Assembly: GCA_017508965.1 (NCBI GenBank)
Contig: JAFWQT010000182.1
Span: 1-34,327 of the forward strand
DNA length: 34,327 nt
Source: Prevotella sp.
GTDB taxonomy: Bacteria; Bacteroidota; Bacteroidia; Bacteroidales; Bacteroidaceae
Reading direction: 5' to 3'
The translations under genes were made by a program, and so were the position numbers. This document shows positions 14,952 to 23,313 of the stretch, piece by piece (position 1 is the stretch's first letter; the number at the start of each line of letters is the position of its first letter). A model generated the notes under the pieces. The model was not told where the DNA came from and made no database searches. It worked only from the letters and a program-made list of their open reading frames with translations.

Positions 14952-17725
14952 TCGTTGAAAAGATTTAGTTTATTCTTGCGTGCCTCTTCAAGCGTCAGCA
15001 GCTGTTCTTTTTCCTGCGTGTATTCCTCGCGTAGCTGCCTGTATTTCTCGCTGAGTTCTTGTTTTATGTCCGTCTCACCGTCACCGTTCAGCAGTCGGGC
15101 AGCCATGAGGGCATTCTGCGAGGCATCTTTCATCCACACCACCGGACCTTCATACACGGGAGCTATCTTCAGAGCCACATGCAACTGACTGGTAGTGGCG
15201 CCGCCTATCATGATGGGAATATTCAGGTGGGCCTTCTTCAGTTCATTGGCCACGTTTACCATTTCCTCGAGCGACGGCGTAATCAGTCCGCTCAGTCCTA
15301 TCAGGTCGACCTGTTCTTCGCGGGCCTTCTTCACAATCTGCTCGGCGGGAACCATCACGCCCATGTCGATGACTTCATAGTTGTTGCAGGCCATCACCAC
15401 CGCCACAATGTTCTTGCCGATGTCGTGAACGTCGCCTTTTACGGTGGCTAAAAGTATTTTACCTGCCTTCGCATGACCTTGCGTCTTGTCGGCTTCTATG
15501 TGGGGCTGCAGAATGGAGACGGCCTGTTTCATGGTGCGCGCCGTCTTCACCACTTGCGGAAGGAACATCTTTCCCTCGCCGAACAGCTTACCCACCACGT
15601 TCATTCCAGCCATCAGCGGACCTTCGATAATATCCACGGGCCGCGGATATTTCTGCAACGCCTCGGCAAGATCTTCTTCCAGATGGTCGCCGATGCCCTT
15701 CACCAAAGCCTGCTGAAGCCGTTCCTCGAGCGGAAGCGACAGTCGCGAAACATCTTCTTTCGGGGCAGCTGCAACGGCGTTACCTGCTTCAGCAGCTGCC
15801 TTCTTGGCGTCGGCCTCTGCCTTCAGGGCGGTAGCCAGTTCCACGAGCGACTCGGCAGCACCCTGCCTACGGTTCAGCACAACGTCCTCGATGGCCTCCA
15901 GCTGGTCCTGTGGAATATCGGCATAGGTCACCTTAGTGGCGGGATTCACAATGCCGAAGTCCATGCCCTGTTGGATGGCATGGTAAAGGAACACGGCATG
16001 CATGGCCTCGCGGATATAGTTGTTGCCGCGGAACGAGAAACTCAGGTTGCTCACGCCACCGCTGACGTGGGCTCCGGGCAGATTTCTCCGAATCCATCCG
16101 GCAGCGCGGATAAAGTCAACGGCATAGTTGTCGTGCTCCTCCATGCCCGTGGCGATGGCCAGCACATTGGGGTCGAAAATGATGTCCAACGGGTTCATTC
16201 CCACCCTCTCGGTCAGTATCTTGTAGGCGCGCTCGGCAATCTCTATGCGACGCTCGTAGCTGGTGGCCTGTCCCTGTTCGTCGAAACACATCACCACCAC
16301 GGCAGCACCGAAACGCTTCACGCACTCGGCATGACTTACGAACACCTCCTCGCCCTCCTTCAGCGAGATGCTGTTCACGATGCACTTGCCCTGCACGCAC
16401 TTCAGCGCAGCCTCGATGACTTCCCATTTCGATGAGTCAATCATCACGGGTACACGGGCAATCTCAGGCTCGGCGGCTATCAGGTTCAGGAAGTTCACCA
16501 TCTCTGCCTTGGCATCCAGCAGTCCGTCGTCCATATTGACGTCGATGACGAGTGCCCCGTCTTCCACCTGCCTGCGGGCAATGGCCAGGGCTTCGTCGTA
16601 TTGTTTCTCCTTCACCAGACGCAGGAACTTGCGCGAGCCGGCCACATTGCAGCGCTCGCCCACGTTCACGAACTTCACCTCTGGCGTCAGCATCAGCGGC
16701 TCCAGTCCGCTCAGCTGCATCACCTCTGACCGTGGCTGTGGCCTGCGGGGAGTCTGTCCCTTGGCCATTTCCACGTAGCGACTGATGAATTCGGGCGTGG
16801 TGCCGCAGCATCCGCCCAGAATGTTCACCAGTCCTTCAATGATGAATTCCTGCACCTGCGGACACATCGAGTCAGCCGTCTCGTCGTATTGCCCCAGTTG
16901 GTTGGGCAGTCCGGCGTTGGGATATGCACTAATATAATAAGGTGAATGCTGTGCCATTTCCTTCAGGAAGGGCTTCATCTGAGCCGCTCCGAACGAACAG
17001 TTCAGTCCCACGCTGAACACATCGAAGCTGGAAATGCTTGCCAGGAAAGCCTGCAGCGTCTGTCCGCTCAGCGTCCTTCCGGCCAGATCGCTCACGGTGA
17101 CGCTCAGCATCAGGGGCAGCTCCCTGCCCTTCTCTTCCATCACGCTGTGGGCGGCATCGATGGCAGCCTTGGCGTTCAGCGTGTCGAAGATGGTCTCCAC
17201 CAGCAGCGCGTCGACTCCGCCCTCGACCAGCGCCCCGATCTCTTCCCTGTAGGCCTCGCGCAATTCATCGTAGGTCAGGTTGCGGGCTGCGGGGTTAGCC
17301 ACGTCGCTGCTCATCGAACAGGTCTTGTTCGTGGGACCCACCGAGCCGCACACAAACCTTGGCCACTCGGGGGTGGAGAACTCGTCGGCCATCCGGCGGG
17401 CCATCCTTGCGCCCTCGTAGGCCATCTCCCGACAATAGTCCTGCAGGTGATAGTCGGCCTGACTGATGCGCTGGCTGCTGAAGGTATTGGTCGTGATAAG
17501 GTCGGCACCAGCCTCCAGATAGCGGCGGTGGATGTCCATAATGACAGTCGGGCGCGTCAGGTTGAGCATGTCGTTATTACCCGACATCATGCCTGGCACG
17601 TCGCGAAATCGGTCGCCCCGGAAGTCCCTCTCCGTCAGTCCATAGGTCTGAATCTCGGTTCCCATGGCGCCGTCGAGTATCAGTATTCGCTCACGGGCTA
17701 TGTCGTGCAGTCTCGTCTGCTTCAT
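14948..17725 (-). CDS. metH: Cobalamin-dependent methionine synthase without activation domain
   Basis: Methionine synthase MetH (925 aa): transfers methyl from 5-methyl-THF through B12 to homocysteine. The homocysteine domain (about 1-330) starts with [15 protein letters not shown] and carries zinc Cys residues in GLNCSFG and [10 protein letters not shown]. The pterin domain contains [15 protein letters not shown]. The cobalamin module has a helical cap and [12 protein letters not shown] with the B12-ligating His. The protein ends just after the cobalamin domain; the roughly 330-residue AdoMet-binding reactivation domain of E. coli MetH (1227 aa) is missing, so a separate activation protein is needed. 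It lies 1 base after smpB. Confidence 0.95.
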   Translation of the reverse strand: MKQTRLHDIARERILILDGAMGTEIQTYGLTERDFRGDRFRDVPGMMSGNNDMLNLTRPTVIMDIHRRYLEAGADLITTNTFSSQRISQADYHLQDYCREMAYEGARMARRMADEFSTPEWPRFVCGSVGPTNKTCSMSSDVANPAARNLTYDELREAYREEIGALVEGGVDALLVETIFDTLNAKAAIDAAHSVMEEKGRELPLMLSVTVSDLAGRTLSGQTLQAFLASISSFDVFSVGLNCSFGAAQMKPFLKEMAQHSPYYISAYPNAGLPNQLGQYDETADSMCPQVQEFIIEGLVNILGGCCGTTPEFISRYVEMAKGQTPRRPQPRSEVMQLSGLEPLMLTPEVKFVNVGERCNVAGSRKFLRLVKEKQYDEALAIARRQVEDGALVIDVNMDDGLLDAKAEMVNFLNLIAAEPEIARVPVMIDSSKWEVIEAALKCVQGKCIVNSISLKEGEEVFVSHAECVKRFGAAVVVMCFDEQGQATSYERRIEIAERAYKILTERVGMNPLDIIFDPNVLAIATGMEEHDNYAVDFIRAAGWIRRNLPGAHVSGGVSNLSFSFRGNNYIREAMHAVFLYHAIQQGMDFGIVNPATKVTYADIPQDQLEAIEDVVLNRRQGAAESLVELATALKAEADAKKAAAEAGNAVAAAPKEDVSRLSLPLEERLQQALVKGIGDHLEEDLAEALQKYPRPVDIIEGPLMAGMNVVGKLFGEGKMFLPQVVKTARTMKQAVSILQPHIEADKTQGHAKAGKILLATVKGDVHDIGKNIVAVVMACNNYEVIDMGVMVPAEQIVKKAREEQVDLIGLSGLITPSLEEMVNVANELKKAHLNIPIMIGGATTSQLHVALKIAPVYEGPVVWMKDASQNALMAARLLNGDGETDIKQELSEKYRQLREEYTQEKEQLLTLEEARKNKLNLFNE

Positions 17726-17726
17726 C

Positions 17727-18206
17727 TTAGTATCTCTTGAATGCGCGGTCCATCTCGCGGCGGTCTTCTTTCTCCTTCATGGTCTGCCGCTTGTCGAACA
17801 TCTTCTTACCTCGGGCCAGCGCAATGTCAACCTTGGCCCTGCCCTTCTGGTCGATAAACACCAGCGTAGGCACAATCGTGAAACCGGGCTGCTTGGTGTC
17901 TTCCGCCAGATGTCTTATTTCCCGGCGGTTCAGCAGCAGCTTGCGGTCGCGCTTCATCACATGGTTGTTGTACGAGCCGAAGCTGTAGGGCGCAATGCTC
18001 ATGCCCTTCACCCAAATCTCGCCGTTGTGAATGAAGCAGTAGGCATCCACGAGCGATGCCTTTCCCAGGCGGATGCTTTTTATCTCGGTTCCCGTCAGCA
18101 CGATGCCTGCCGTGTAAGTATCCACGAAGAAATACTCAAACGAGGCCTTCTTGTTCCTTATCTGAACGGGACTCTTCTTCCTCAGTTCTAATTCCTCTTT
18201 GTTCAT
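17727..18206 (-). CDS. smpB: SmpB, tmRNA-binding protein
   Basis: SmpB (159 aa), partner of tmRNA in ribosome rescue. It shows the characteristic [47 protein letters not shown] and a basic C-terminal tail ([20 protein letters not shown]) that enters the ribosomal A site. It overlaps the upstream DMP19-like gene by 4 bases (ATGA) and abuts metH. The tmRNA gene itself is not in the window. Confidence 0.96.
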   Translation of the reverse strand: MNKEELELRKKSPVQIRNKKASFEYFFVDTYTAGIVLTGTEIKSIRLGKASLVDAYCFIHNGEIWVKGMSIAPYSFGSYNNHVMKRDRKLLLNRREIRHLAEDTKQPGFTIVPTLVFIDQKGRAKVDIALARGKKMFDKRQTMKEKEDRREMDRAFKRY

Positions 18207-18706
18207 TTCTCAATCGTTGCAAATTTCTCGATGTGGTCGTCCAGATAAACGGCCACCATCTGCGTCCACTGTTCCTCGTTCTCCACGAAGTCATCGTCCA
18301 TCTCGTCGAACTCGCTGTACTGTTCGAAGAGAGCCATGAACTCCTCGTCGGTGCAGTCGCGCTCAATCTCGGCGCCATAGCGGTTGTAGAGCGTATGGGC
18401 ATCGTACACCAGCTTTGAGAGGTCTTTCAGTCCCCATTGCTTGATGGCCTTTGCAAATGGATTCTTGAAGATGAACGGTCCGTAGCCATTATGGATGAGC
18501 TGCACGAAACCGCCGTCCATCACCTCGTCGCGCAGCGTCTGATATGCCAGCAGCGTAATCTGGTCGCTGTTCAGCTCGCCCATTGTCTCTGCCGTCAGTT
18601 GTCCGATACTGTCGTAGATGGCATTAGTGAAAAGGCCGACGAAGGCGTCCATTCCTTCCTCGGCTGCCTGCATAATAGCAGTCTCCTTTATTATGATTTC
18701 TTTCAT
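18203..18706 (-). CDS. DMP19/DUF4375-like protein
   Basis: A 167-residue acidic helical protein resembling DMP19/DUF4375: the core has [39 protein letters not shown] and a very acidic C-terminal part ([16 protein letters not shown]). Some DMP19 relatives are DNA mimics, which fits the acidity but is not shown here. I start it at the ATG 18704-18706, because the promoter -7 element at 18715-18722 lies inside any longer frame and would place the upstream ATG before the transcription start. It leads the operon with smpB, metH and HAD. Confidence 0.8.
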   Translation of the reverse strand: MKEIIIKETAIMQAAEEGMDAFVGLFTNAIYDSIGQLTAETMGELNSDQITLLAYQTLRDEVMDGGFVQLIHNGYGPFIFKNPFAKAIKQWGLKDLSKLVYDAHTLYNRYGAEIERDCTDEEFMALFEQYSEFDEMDDDFVENEEQWTQMVAVYLDDHIEKFATIEK

Positions 18707-18714
18707 TGCGCGGA

Positions 18715-18746
18715 CAAAGGTACGAATAAGTGAGAACAAAACCAAA
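18715..18746 (-). promoter_or_regulatory. Promoter of the DMP19-smpB-metH operon
   Basis: On the minus strand TTTG (18743-18746), 20 bases, then TACCTTTG (18715-18722): a near-consensus promoter giving a leader of only a few bases. It belongs to the first unit of the 82-bp repeat. Confidence 0.65.
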
Positions 18747-18913
18747 AAAAGCTTGCTTTATTTTGTTTTGTCGAGCGATAGTACCTTCAGCGATAGCCAA
18801 AGGACGAATAAGTGAGAACAAAACCAAAAAAAGCTTGCTTTATTTTGTTTTGTCGATTGATAGTACCTTCGGCTTCTGCCAAAGGTACTAATAAGCGGGA
18901 ACAAAGCCCAAAA
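18715..18913. repeat. 82-bp direct repeat, two full and one partial copy
   Basis: Units start near 18722, 18804 and 18887 (spacing 82 and 83). Units 1 and 2 are almost identical from ACGAATAAGTGAGAACAAAA through TTTTGTTTTGTCGA and diverge slightly toward the end; unit 3 is cut short at the stop of the lipoprotein gene. Each full unit folds: ACAAAACC plus A-run faces TTTATTTTGTTTTGT around AGCTTGCT. Promoter-like TACCTTTG occurs at 18715-18722 and 18880-18887; in the middle copy it is changed to TCCTTTG. Confidence 0.9.
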
Positions 18914-18915
18914 GC

Positions 18916-19824
18916 CTACTTCATCTTATAATAGAACAGTTCCGGTCCCTTTGCAGGGAAGAGATACATGTATTCCACAAATTCGGGCTTTTTCTTCGTC
19001 ACCTCTTCAACAAACTTTGCAATCTGCTCGTCGGTGAGTTTGTTCAGATCAATACGGAATGTGCCGTCCTCGCCTTCGGTTGCCTTCAGTTTATCAGAGT
19101 AATTGATGCAAAAATTGCCTTCCTCTTCTCTAATCACGAAGTCCTCCTTTAGGTCGTTGTTCAGGAAGGCATCGATTTGGTAAATCAGCGGAGTGGCAAG
19201 GGCACCATCCACCAGCACACCCACACCAATCGTCTCGCCATCGATTTCGCTATACTGGTCGCTAATCACCACGCCCTTATACTTGCCGTCGTTCACTACC
19301 CTGCTCCCGAAATAGAACCCTTCGCTCTTTTCCTTAAACGTCTCGGCATTCACCGGCGCGGTCTCGATGTCAGCAACGCTGGCTTTCGGGATATAGGCAC
19401 TTTCTATTTCGCACCATTTATTGTAGACGCACACCTTGTAGAAGTCGCCTTCTTCTCCCAGCACCGGATAAACTGCGCCTTCATAGGTCAGCATGTCGGT
19501 ATTCAGTTCGAATCCTTCTTTGCCAGGCTGGTCAGACCATTGGTAAATCGTCTCGCAATAGTCGCTCTCGCAGTCCGACTCAGACCAGCACACCAAAGTA
19601 GGGCTGTTCTTGTCGGCCTCCTTGTAGAGTCCCTCCTCTTCAACGGTCACGACCACGAATTTCGTAAACGGCGGAGCACTCACCTTGAGCACGTTTCCCG
19701 TCTCTGCGGCCACCTCTGCTGCATCGGCAGCCTTTTCCGCACCTTTCTTATTGCTGCAGTTTACAGTCGTCACCATAAACATCAATCCCAGCAACACATA
19801 CATTCCGTTCTTCATAGTTTTCAT
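18916..19824 (-). CDS. Lipoprotein of unknown function, SH3-like region
   Basis: Exported lipoprotein (302 aa). The lipobox is TTVNC at about residues 20-24 after a hydrophobic h-region (MYVLLGLMFMV), followed by SNKKGAEKAADAAE, a typical post-Cys linker. Residues about 45-130 resemble a bacterial SH3-like domain (FVVVTVEEEGLYKEADKNSP, then YPVLGEEGDFYKVCVYNKWC). The C-terminal half is acidic and unassigned. Several paired cysteines (CWSESDCESDYCETI) suggest disulfides after export. A second ATG three codons in is also possible. No family is recognised with confidence. Confidence 0.75.
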   Translation of the reverse strand: MKTMKNGMYVLLGLMFMVTTVNCSNKKGAEKAADAAEVAAETGNVLKVSAPPFTKFVVVTVEEEGLYKEADKNSPTLVCWSESDCESDYCETIYQWSDQPGKEGFELNTDMLTYEGAVYPVLGEEGDFYKVCVYNKWCEIESAYIPKASVADIETAPVNAETFKEKSEGFYFGSRVVNDGKYKGVVISDQYSEIDGETIGVGVLVDGALATPLIYQIDAFLNNDLKEDFVIREEEGNFCINYSDKLKATEGEDGTFRIDLNKLTDEQIAKFVEEVTKKKPEFVEYMYLFPAKGPELFYYKMK

Positions 19825-19880
19825 AATTCAATGTTTTTTATTTGGTTTAAGAATAATTCTTATCGTGCCAGCGAAAAGTT

Positions 19881-19956
19881 ACTGACCCCACCCCTAACCC
19901 CTCCCCTACAGGGGCGGGGAGTTCGTTAGCCTCCCCTCGGGGAGGTTGGAGGGGGT
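19881..19956. repeat. GC-rich palindromic intergenic element, copy 1
   Basis: A run of C/G-rich blocks with internal hairpins (CCCCTACAGGGG and CCTCCCCTCGGGGAGG). Positions 19911-19956 are repeated in inverted orientation at 22811-22856 with only a couple of mismatches. It lies between the lipoprotein gene and a small secreted protein, and looks like a dispersed REP-type element. Confidence 0.85.
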
Positions 19957-19963
19957 CCATTTT

Positions 19964-20332
19964 TCACCTTGCCGCCCTCGTGCTAATCCTCTTCCCTTCT
20001 TTGCTCCAGGTATATATCCACGAACCTACCCTGCTGGTGAAGGTGTCGCCGGCCACGCCCAGCACCTCGCCTACCGACTGGGCACCGAAGGTGTGGAGCC
20101 GCCTGCCGCTCGCATCGTAGGTGATGTAGAAGCTCGAGCCCTGCTTGATGATATAGAACGTGGAACTATAGCCTTTCAGCTCACCCTGACTGGTGCTGAG
20201 CGTCCTAATCCGCTTGCCGTCCTGGTCGTAGATGTAGTACCACGACCGCGTCGTCTCAATGTGGCTGATGGTCTGTGCCTTCAGTCCCGTTGCCGCGAAG
20301 AGCATGAAGAGAAAGATGAGCAGATTTTTCAT
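19964..20332 (-). CDS. Small secreted protein of unknown function
   Basis: Exported 122-residue protein: signal peptide MKNLLIFLFMLFAATGLKAQ, then a beta-rich stretch with regularly spaced aromatic strands (RSWYYIYDQDGKRIRTL, STFYIIKQGSSFYITYDASG, GSWIYTWSKEGKRI). The three similar strands suggest a small repeat fold like WD/WG-type beta hairpins. Its function is unknown. A minus-strand TAnnTTTG promoter lies about 30 bases upstream, divergent from the carbonic anhydrase promoter. Confidence 0.75.
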   Translation of the reverse strand: MKNLLIFLFMLFAATGLKAQTISHIETTRSWYYIYDQDGKRIRTLSTSQGELKGYSSTFYIIKQGSSFYITYDASGRRLHTFGAQSVGEVLGVAGDTFTSRVGSWIYTWSKEGKRISTRAAR

Positions 20333-20362
20333 AAGCTATCAATATTTGTTAAATCTATGGGG

Positions 20363-20370
20363 CAAAGATA
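20363..20370 (-). promoter_or_regulatory. Promoter -7 element of the small secreted protein
   Basis: TATCTTTG on the minus strand fits TAnnTTTG, 30 bases before the start of the gene at 20332. It is arranged back-to-back with the carbonic anhydrase promoter. Confidence 0.6.
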
Positions 20371-20391
20371 ACTAAAATGCAGCATTTTCCG

Positions 20392-20399
20392 TATATTTG
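20392..20399 (+). promoter_or_regulatory. Promoter -7 element of carbonic anhydrase
   Basis: TATATTTG on the plus strand, 28 bases before the ATG at 20428. It supports that start over the upstream in-frame ATG at 20377, which precedes the promoter. Confidence 0.6.
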
Positions 20400-20427
20400 C
20401 ACTAATGTTTTAACGGTATTTAGCGAT

Positions 20428-20970
20428 ATGACAGACCAGATTATTGCCTACAACAAAAAATTCGTGGCCGAAAAGGGCTACGAGAAGTACATCACCGACA
20501 AGTATCCCGACAAAAAACTGGCGGTGCTTTCGTGCATGGACACCCGTCTGACAGAGCTGCTCCCCGCCGCACTCGGACTGAAGAACGGCGACGCCAAGAT
20601 TATCAAGAATGCCGGCGGACTGGTCATCTCAGCCTTCGACTCGGCCATGCGCAGCCTCATCGTGGCCGTCTATGAGCTGGGCGTCGAGGAAATCATGGTG
20701 GTGGCCCACTCCCATTGCGGAGCCTGCCACATGAGCTTCGACCATTTCCACCACGAGATGATTGCCCGAGGCGTGAAAGAAGAGACGCTCGGCACCATCC
20801 GCCAGTGCGGCATCGACCTCAACCACTGGCTCGAGGGATTCAAGGACACCCCCGAATCGGTCAGGAAGACCGTCGAGACCATCAAGACGCATCCTCTCAT
20901 GCCCCGCGACATCAAGGTGCGCGGCTTCATCATCGACTCCGAGACCGGCGCGCTCGAAGAAATCCTCTAG
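20428..20970 (+). CDS. Beta-class carbonic anhydrase
   Basis: Beta-carbonic anhydrase (180 aa), converting CO2 and bicarbonate. The zinc-site residues are clear: Cys36 and the Asp38-Arg40 dyad in LSCMDTRL, and His94 and Cys97 in VAHSHCGAC. KIIKNAGGLVI is the usual neighbouring motif. There is no signal peptide, so it is cytoplasmic and likely supplies bicarbonate for carboxylations. An earlier in-frame ATG (20377) precedes the promoter element, so I use 20428. It is followed by two secreted-protein genes on the same strand. Confidence 0.92.
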   Translation: MTDQIIAYNKKFVAEKGYEKYITDKYPDKKLAVLSCMDTRLTELLPAALGLKNGDAKIIKNAGGLVISAFDSAMRSLIVAVYELGVEEIMVVAHSHCGACHMSFDHFHHEMIARGVKEETLGTIRQCGIDLNHWLEGFKDTPESVRKTVETIKTHPLMPRDIKVRGFIIDSETGALEEIL

Positions 20971-21015
20971 CAACTATTACAGCTATTGAATCTATAGTAA
21001 CTATAGAAACTATAA
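20971..21015. repeat. Degenerate 9-bp tandem repeat before the FG-GAP-like gene
   Basis: Five 9-bp units, each with a central (A/G/T)CTAT core: CAACTATTA, CAGCTATTG, AATCTATAG, TAACTATAG, AAACTATAA. They fill the gap from the carbonic anhydrase stop to the next ATG and resemble the AACTATG array at 5394-5457. Confidence 0.7.
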
Positions 21016-21017
21016 AA

Positions 21018-21665
21018 ATGAAAAACCTCTTCATCCTCCTCATGCTTACCCCCATGCTGGCAATGGCCCAAGGCCTGAACGAGCAGGGAGCTTCGCTCGA
21101 CGCCCTTGTACCCCAGGGATGGGCACACCAGGAAGCCACGGGCGACCTCAACAAGGACGGCCTGCCCGACCTGGTAATCATCGCCACGCCTAACCATAAA
21201 GACAAAATTCTGGTGCGCGACGACGGCTACGAGATTAACATGAACACCCCGCAGCTAGCCATCTATTTCGGAAAGCAGGGCGGCGGTTACAAACTGTTCA
21301 AGCAATATCCCGACCTGATACCCGCCAGAGACGAGTACTGCATCGTGGAAACAACGCTCGAGGTGACCGACCGCGGCGCCTTACGGCTTGGCGTCTCCAT
21401 GTTCATGACCGCCGGCTCAGCCGACACTGGCGGCCCCACCTACACGTTCCGTTTCCAGAACGGCGACTTCTACCTGATTGGCAAAGACGAGATGGAGTTC
21501 TCGCGCTACTCGGGCAAGGCCACCGAAGTCAGCGAAAACTACCTCACCTGGAAGCGGCAGCAGAAGGACTTCAACATGTTCCGCGACAACGACAGCGAGG
21601 TGCGCGAGAAGTGGACCCGGCTGAAGCGCCGACCGCTGCAACGACTGGGCGACTTCAACTTATAA
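21018..21665 (+). CDS. Secreted protein with FG-GAP-like motif
   Basis: Exported protein of 215 residues: signal peptide MKNLFILLMLTPMLAMAQ, then a calcium-binding FG-GAP/VCBS-like loop GDLNKDGLPDLVIIATP (about residues 42-58) and a beta-rich body (LAIYFGKQGGGYKLFKQYPD). The C-terminus is basic. Families with this layout are usually periplasmic or surface proteins; the role is not known. The start is set by the signal peptide; the longer open frame upstream runs through the carbonic anhydrase gene in another frame. It lies 47 bases after carbonic anhydrase. Confidence 0.8.
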   Translation: MKNLFILLMLTPMLAMAQGLNEQGASLDALVPQGWAHQEATGDLNKDGLPDLVIIATPNHKDKILVRDDGYEINMNTPQLAIYFGKQGGGYKLFKQYPDLIPARDEYCIVETTLEVTDRGALRLGVSMFMTAGSADTGGPTYTFRFQNGDFYLIGKDEMEFSRYSGKATEVSENYLTWKRQQKDFNMFRDNDSEVREKWTRLKRRPLQRLGDFNL

Positions 21666-21695
21666 ACAACATTTTTATCAAACAAATAAACACTT

Positions 21696-22811
21696 ATGAA
21701 GAAACTGTCATTACTATTGGCCTTCATGGCCTTTGCATTAACTCCCTGCCTGGCACAGACGGGAACAGTCAACAACTTCAAAATCAAGCGGGGCACCAAC
21801 GTCAGCCACTGGCTGTCGCAGTCGGAGGCACGTGGCGAGATGCGTCGCCTGCACATCCAGGAAGAAGACTTCGAGCGGCTCGAGCGGCTGGGCTTCGACT
21901 TCGTGCGCATCCCCATCGACGAGGTACAGTTCTGGGACGAAAAGGGTAACAAGCTGCCCGAGGCATGGACGCTGCTCACCAACGCCCTCAACTGGGCTGG
22001 CAAGCACCATCTGCGTGCCATCGTCGACCTCCACATCATCCGCTCCCACTACTTCAACGCCGTGAACGAAGGAGGCAGCGCGGCCAACACCCTCTTCACC
22101 TCCGAAAAGGCACAGCAAGACCTCATCAACCTCTGGTATCAGCTGTCCGACGCACTCAAGGGCTACAGCAACGACTGGGTGGCCTACGAGTTCATGAACG
22201 AGCCCGTGGCCGACGATCACGAGCAATGGAACCAGCTGGTGGCAAAGGTTCACAAGGCACTCCGCGCCCGCGAGCCGCAGCGCACCCTCGTAGTGGGTTC
22301 CAACCGCTGGCAGGGCTACGAGACCATGAAGTATCTGAAGGTGCCACAGGGCGACAAGAACATCGTGCTCTCCTTCCACTACTACAACCCCATGCTCCTC
22401 ACCCACTACACGGCCTGGTGGACGCCCATCGGCAAGTATAAGGGCAAGATTCACTATCCGGGCATCATGGTGACGAAAGAGGACTTCGATGCTGCACCTG
22501 CCGACATCAAGGCCGAGCTGGAGCCCTACACCCGTCAGGTGTGGGACATCAACAAGATTCGTGAGGACTTCCGCGATGCCATTGCCGTTGCCAAGAAATA
22601 CGGCCTGCAGCTCTTCTGCGGCGAATGGGGCATCTACGAGAACACCGACCGCGAGCTGGGCTACCAGTGGACCAAAGACATGCTCACCGTGTTCAACGAA
22701 TTCAACATCGCATGGACCACCTGGTGCTACGATGCCGACTTCGGTTTCTGGGACCAGCAGCACGACTGCTACAAAGACAAGCCCCTCGTGGACCTGCTGA
22801 CAGGGAAGTAA
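21696..22811 (+). CDS. Secreted glycoside hydrolase family 5 enzyme
   Basis: GH5-type glycosidase (371 aa; cellulase/endoglucanase fold). After the signal peptide (MKKLSLLLAFMAFALTPCLA) come RGTNVSHWLSQSE, GFDFVRIPIDE and LRAIVDLHIIRSHYFN. The acid/base Glu169 is in YEFMNEP, His228/Tyr230 in SFHYYNP, and the nucleophile Glu310 in LFCGEWGIY. The catalytic domain is complete with no binding module, so it probably acts in the periplasm or at the surface on a beta-glucan or mannan; specificity cannot be read from sequence. It is followed at once by the GC-rich element that could end the transcript. Confidence 0.9.
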   Translation: MKKLSLLLAFMAFALTPCLAQTGTVNNFKIKRGTNVSHWLSQSEARGEMRRLHIQEEDFERLERLGFDFVRIPIDEVQFWDEKGNKLPEAWTLLTNALNWAGKHHLRAIVDLHIIRSHYFNAVNEGGSAANTLFTSEKAQQDLINLWYQLSDALKGYSNDWVAYEFMNEPVADDHEQWNQLVAKVHKALRAREPQRTLVVGSNRWQGYETMKYLKVPQGDKNIVLSFHYYNPMLLTHYTAWWTPIGKYKGKIHYPGIMVTKEDFDAAPADIKAELEPYTRQVWDINKIREDFRDAIAVAKKYGLQLFCGEWGIYENTDRELGYQWTKDMLTVFNEFNIAWTTWCYDADFGFWDQQHDCYKDKPLVDLLTGK

Positions 22812-22972
22812 CCCCCACCAACCTCCCCGAGGGGAGGCTAACGAACTCCCCGCCCTACGGACCTTCCCCACAGACCCACCCCCTGCCCCTCCCTAAAGGG
22901 TGGGGAGTAAATAGCCTTAAGGTAATCACTCCCCCTCCTCAGAAAGGAGGGGCTAGGGGTGGTTGATTAAAG
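22811..22972. repeat. GC-rich palindromic intergenic element, copy 2 (inverted)
   Basis: 22811-22856 is the reverse complement of 19911-19956 with a couple of mismatches, including the hairpin CCTCCCCGAGGGGAGG. A second related block (about 22874-22963, with CCCCTCCTcagaAAGGAGGGG and GGGGTGG) follows. Directly after it lies the broken end of the aldo/keto reductase fragment. Confidence 0.85.
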
Positions 22973-22987
22973 CTGGGCCCAACAATT

Positions 22988-23212
22988 CTAAATTCCTATT
23001 TTAACAAAAATCTCCTCGCGGGGCACTCCGCTATCCGCGATGCCCTGCCCCACCTCGGCCTCGTTCTCATAGCCCCGGGCCGTGTCGATATGCCTGAATC
23101 CCGCTTCCAGGGCCAGCCTCACGTTCTGCCGCGCCGTCTCGCCGCGCAACGTCCATGTGCCCACGCCAATCTGCGGAATCTCTAGCTTGTTGTTCATCAC
23201 AATCTGCCTCAT
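22988..23212 (-). pseudogene. Aldo/keto reductase, N-terminal remnant
   Basis: The first 74 residues of an aldo/keto reductase (normally about 280): LEIPQIGVGTWTLRG, then AGFRHIDTARGYENEAEVG with the catalytic Asp and Tyr. The frame stops (TAG) right after EEIFVKIGI, so the catalytic Lys and His and the rest of the barrel are lost. No continuation is seen in other frames; the lost part appears replaced by the GC-rich element at 22811-22972. A minus-strand TAnnTTTG element (23263-23270) remains upstream. Confidence 0.8.
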
Positions 23213-23262
23213 TTTCTTCGTATTAATTTAGTTTCTTCATAAACAATTCAAAAATAATGCCA

Positions 23263-23270
23263 CAAAAATA
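23263..23270 (-). promoter_or_regulatory. Promoter -7 element of the aldo/keto reductase remnant
   Basis: TATTTTTG on the minus strand, about 50 bases before the remnant's start, fits TAnnTTTG. Confidence 0.5.
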
Positions 23271-23292
23271 GCAATAATTCCCCGAATATGCC

Positions 23293-23300
23293 TAATTTTG
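23293..23300 (+). promoter_or_regulatory. Promoter -7 element of the DUF1294 gene
   Basis: TAATTTTG on the plus strand, 13 bases before the ATG at 23314; divergent from the element at 23263-23270. Confidence 0.55.
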
Positions 23301-23313
23301 CAGACACTTTTAA

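Noticed and set aside
17727-18206. tmRNA gene near smpB
   Set aside because: The DNA on both sides of smpB is coding (metH and the DMP19-like gene); no tmRNA-like ends or tag frame were seen.
18203-18746. Cobalamin or SAM riboswitch controlling metH
   Set aside because: metH starts 1 base after smpB, and the operon leader is only a few bases long, leaving no room for one.
18624-18827. 67-codon minus-strand frame over the 82-bp repeat
   Set aside because: It is translated mostly from the repeat and crosses the DMP19-like start in another frame.
20715-21017. Upstream extension of the FG-GAP-like gene
   Set aside because: The extension overlaps carbonic anhydrase in another frame and reads Arg/Pro/His-rich; the ATG at 21018 begins a clear signal peptide.
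21738-22871. 377-codon minus-strand open frame
   Set aside because: Antisense of the GH5 gene, whose signal peptide and catalytic motifs are all intact on the plus strand.
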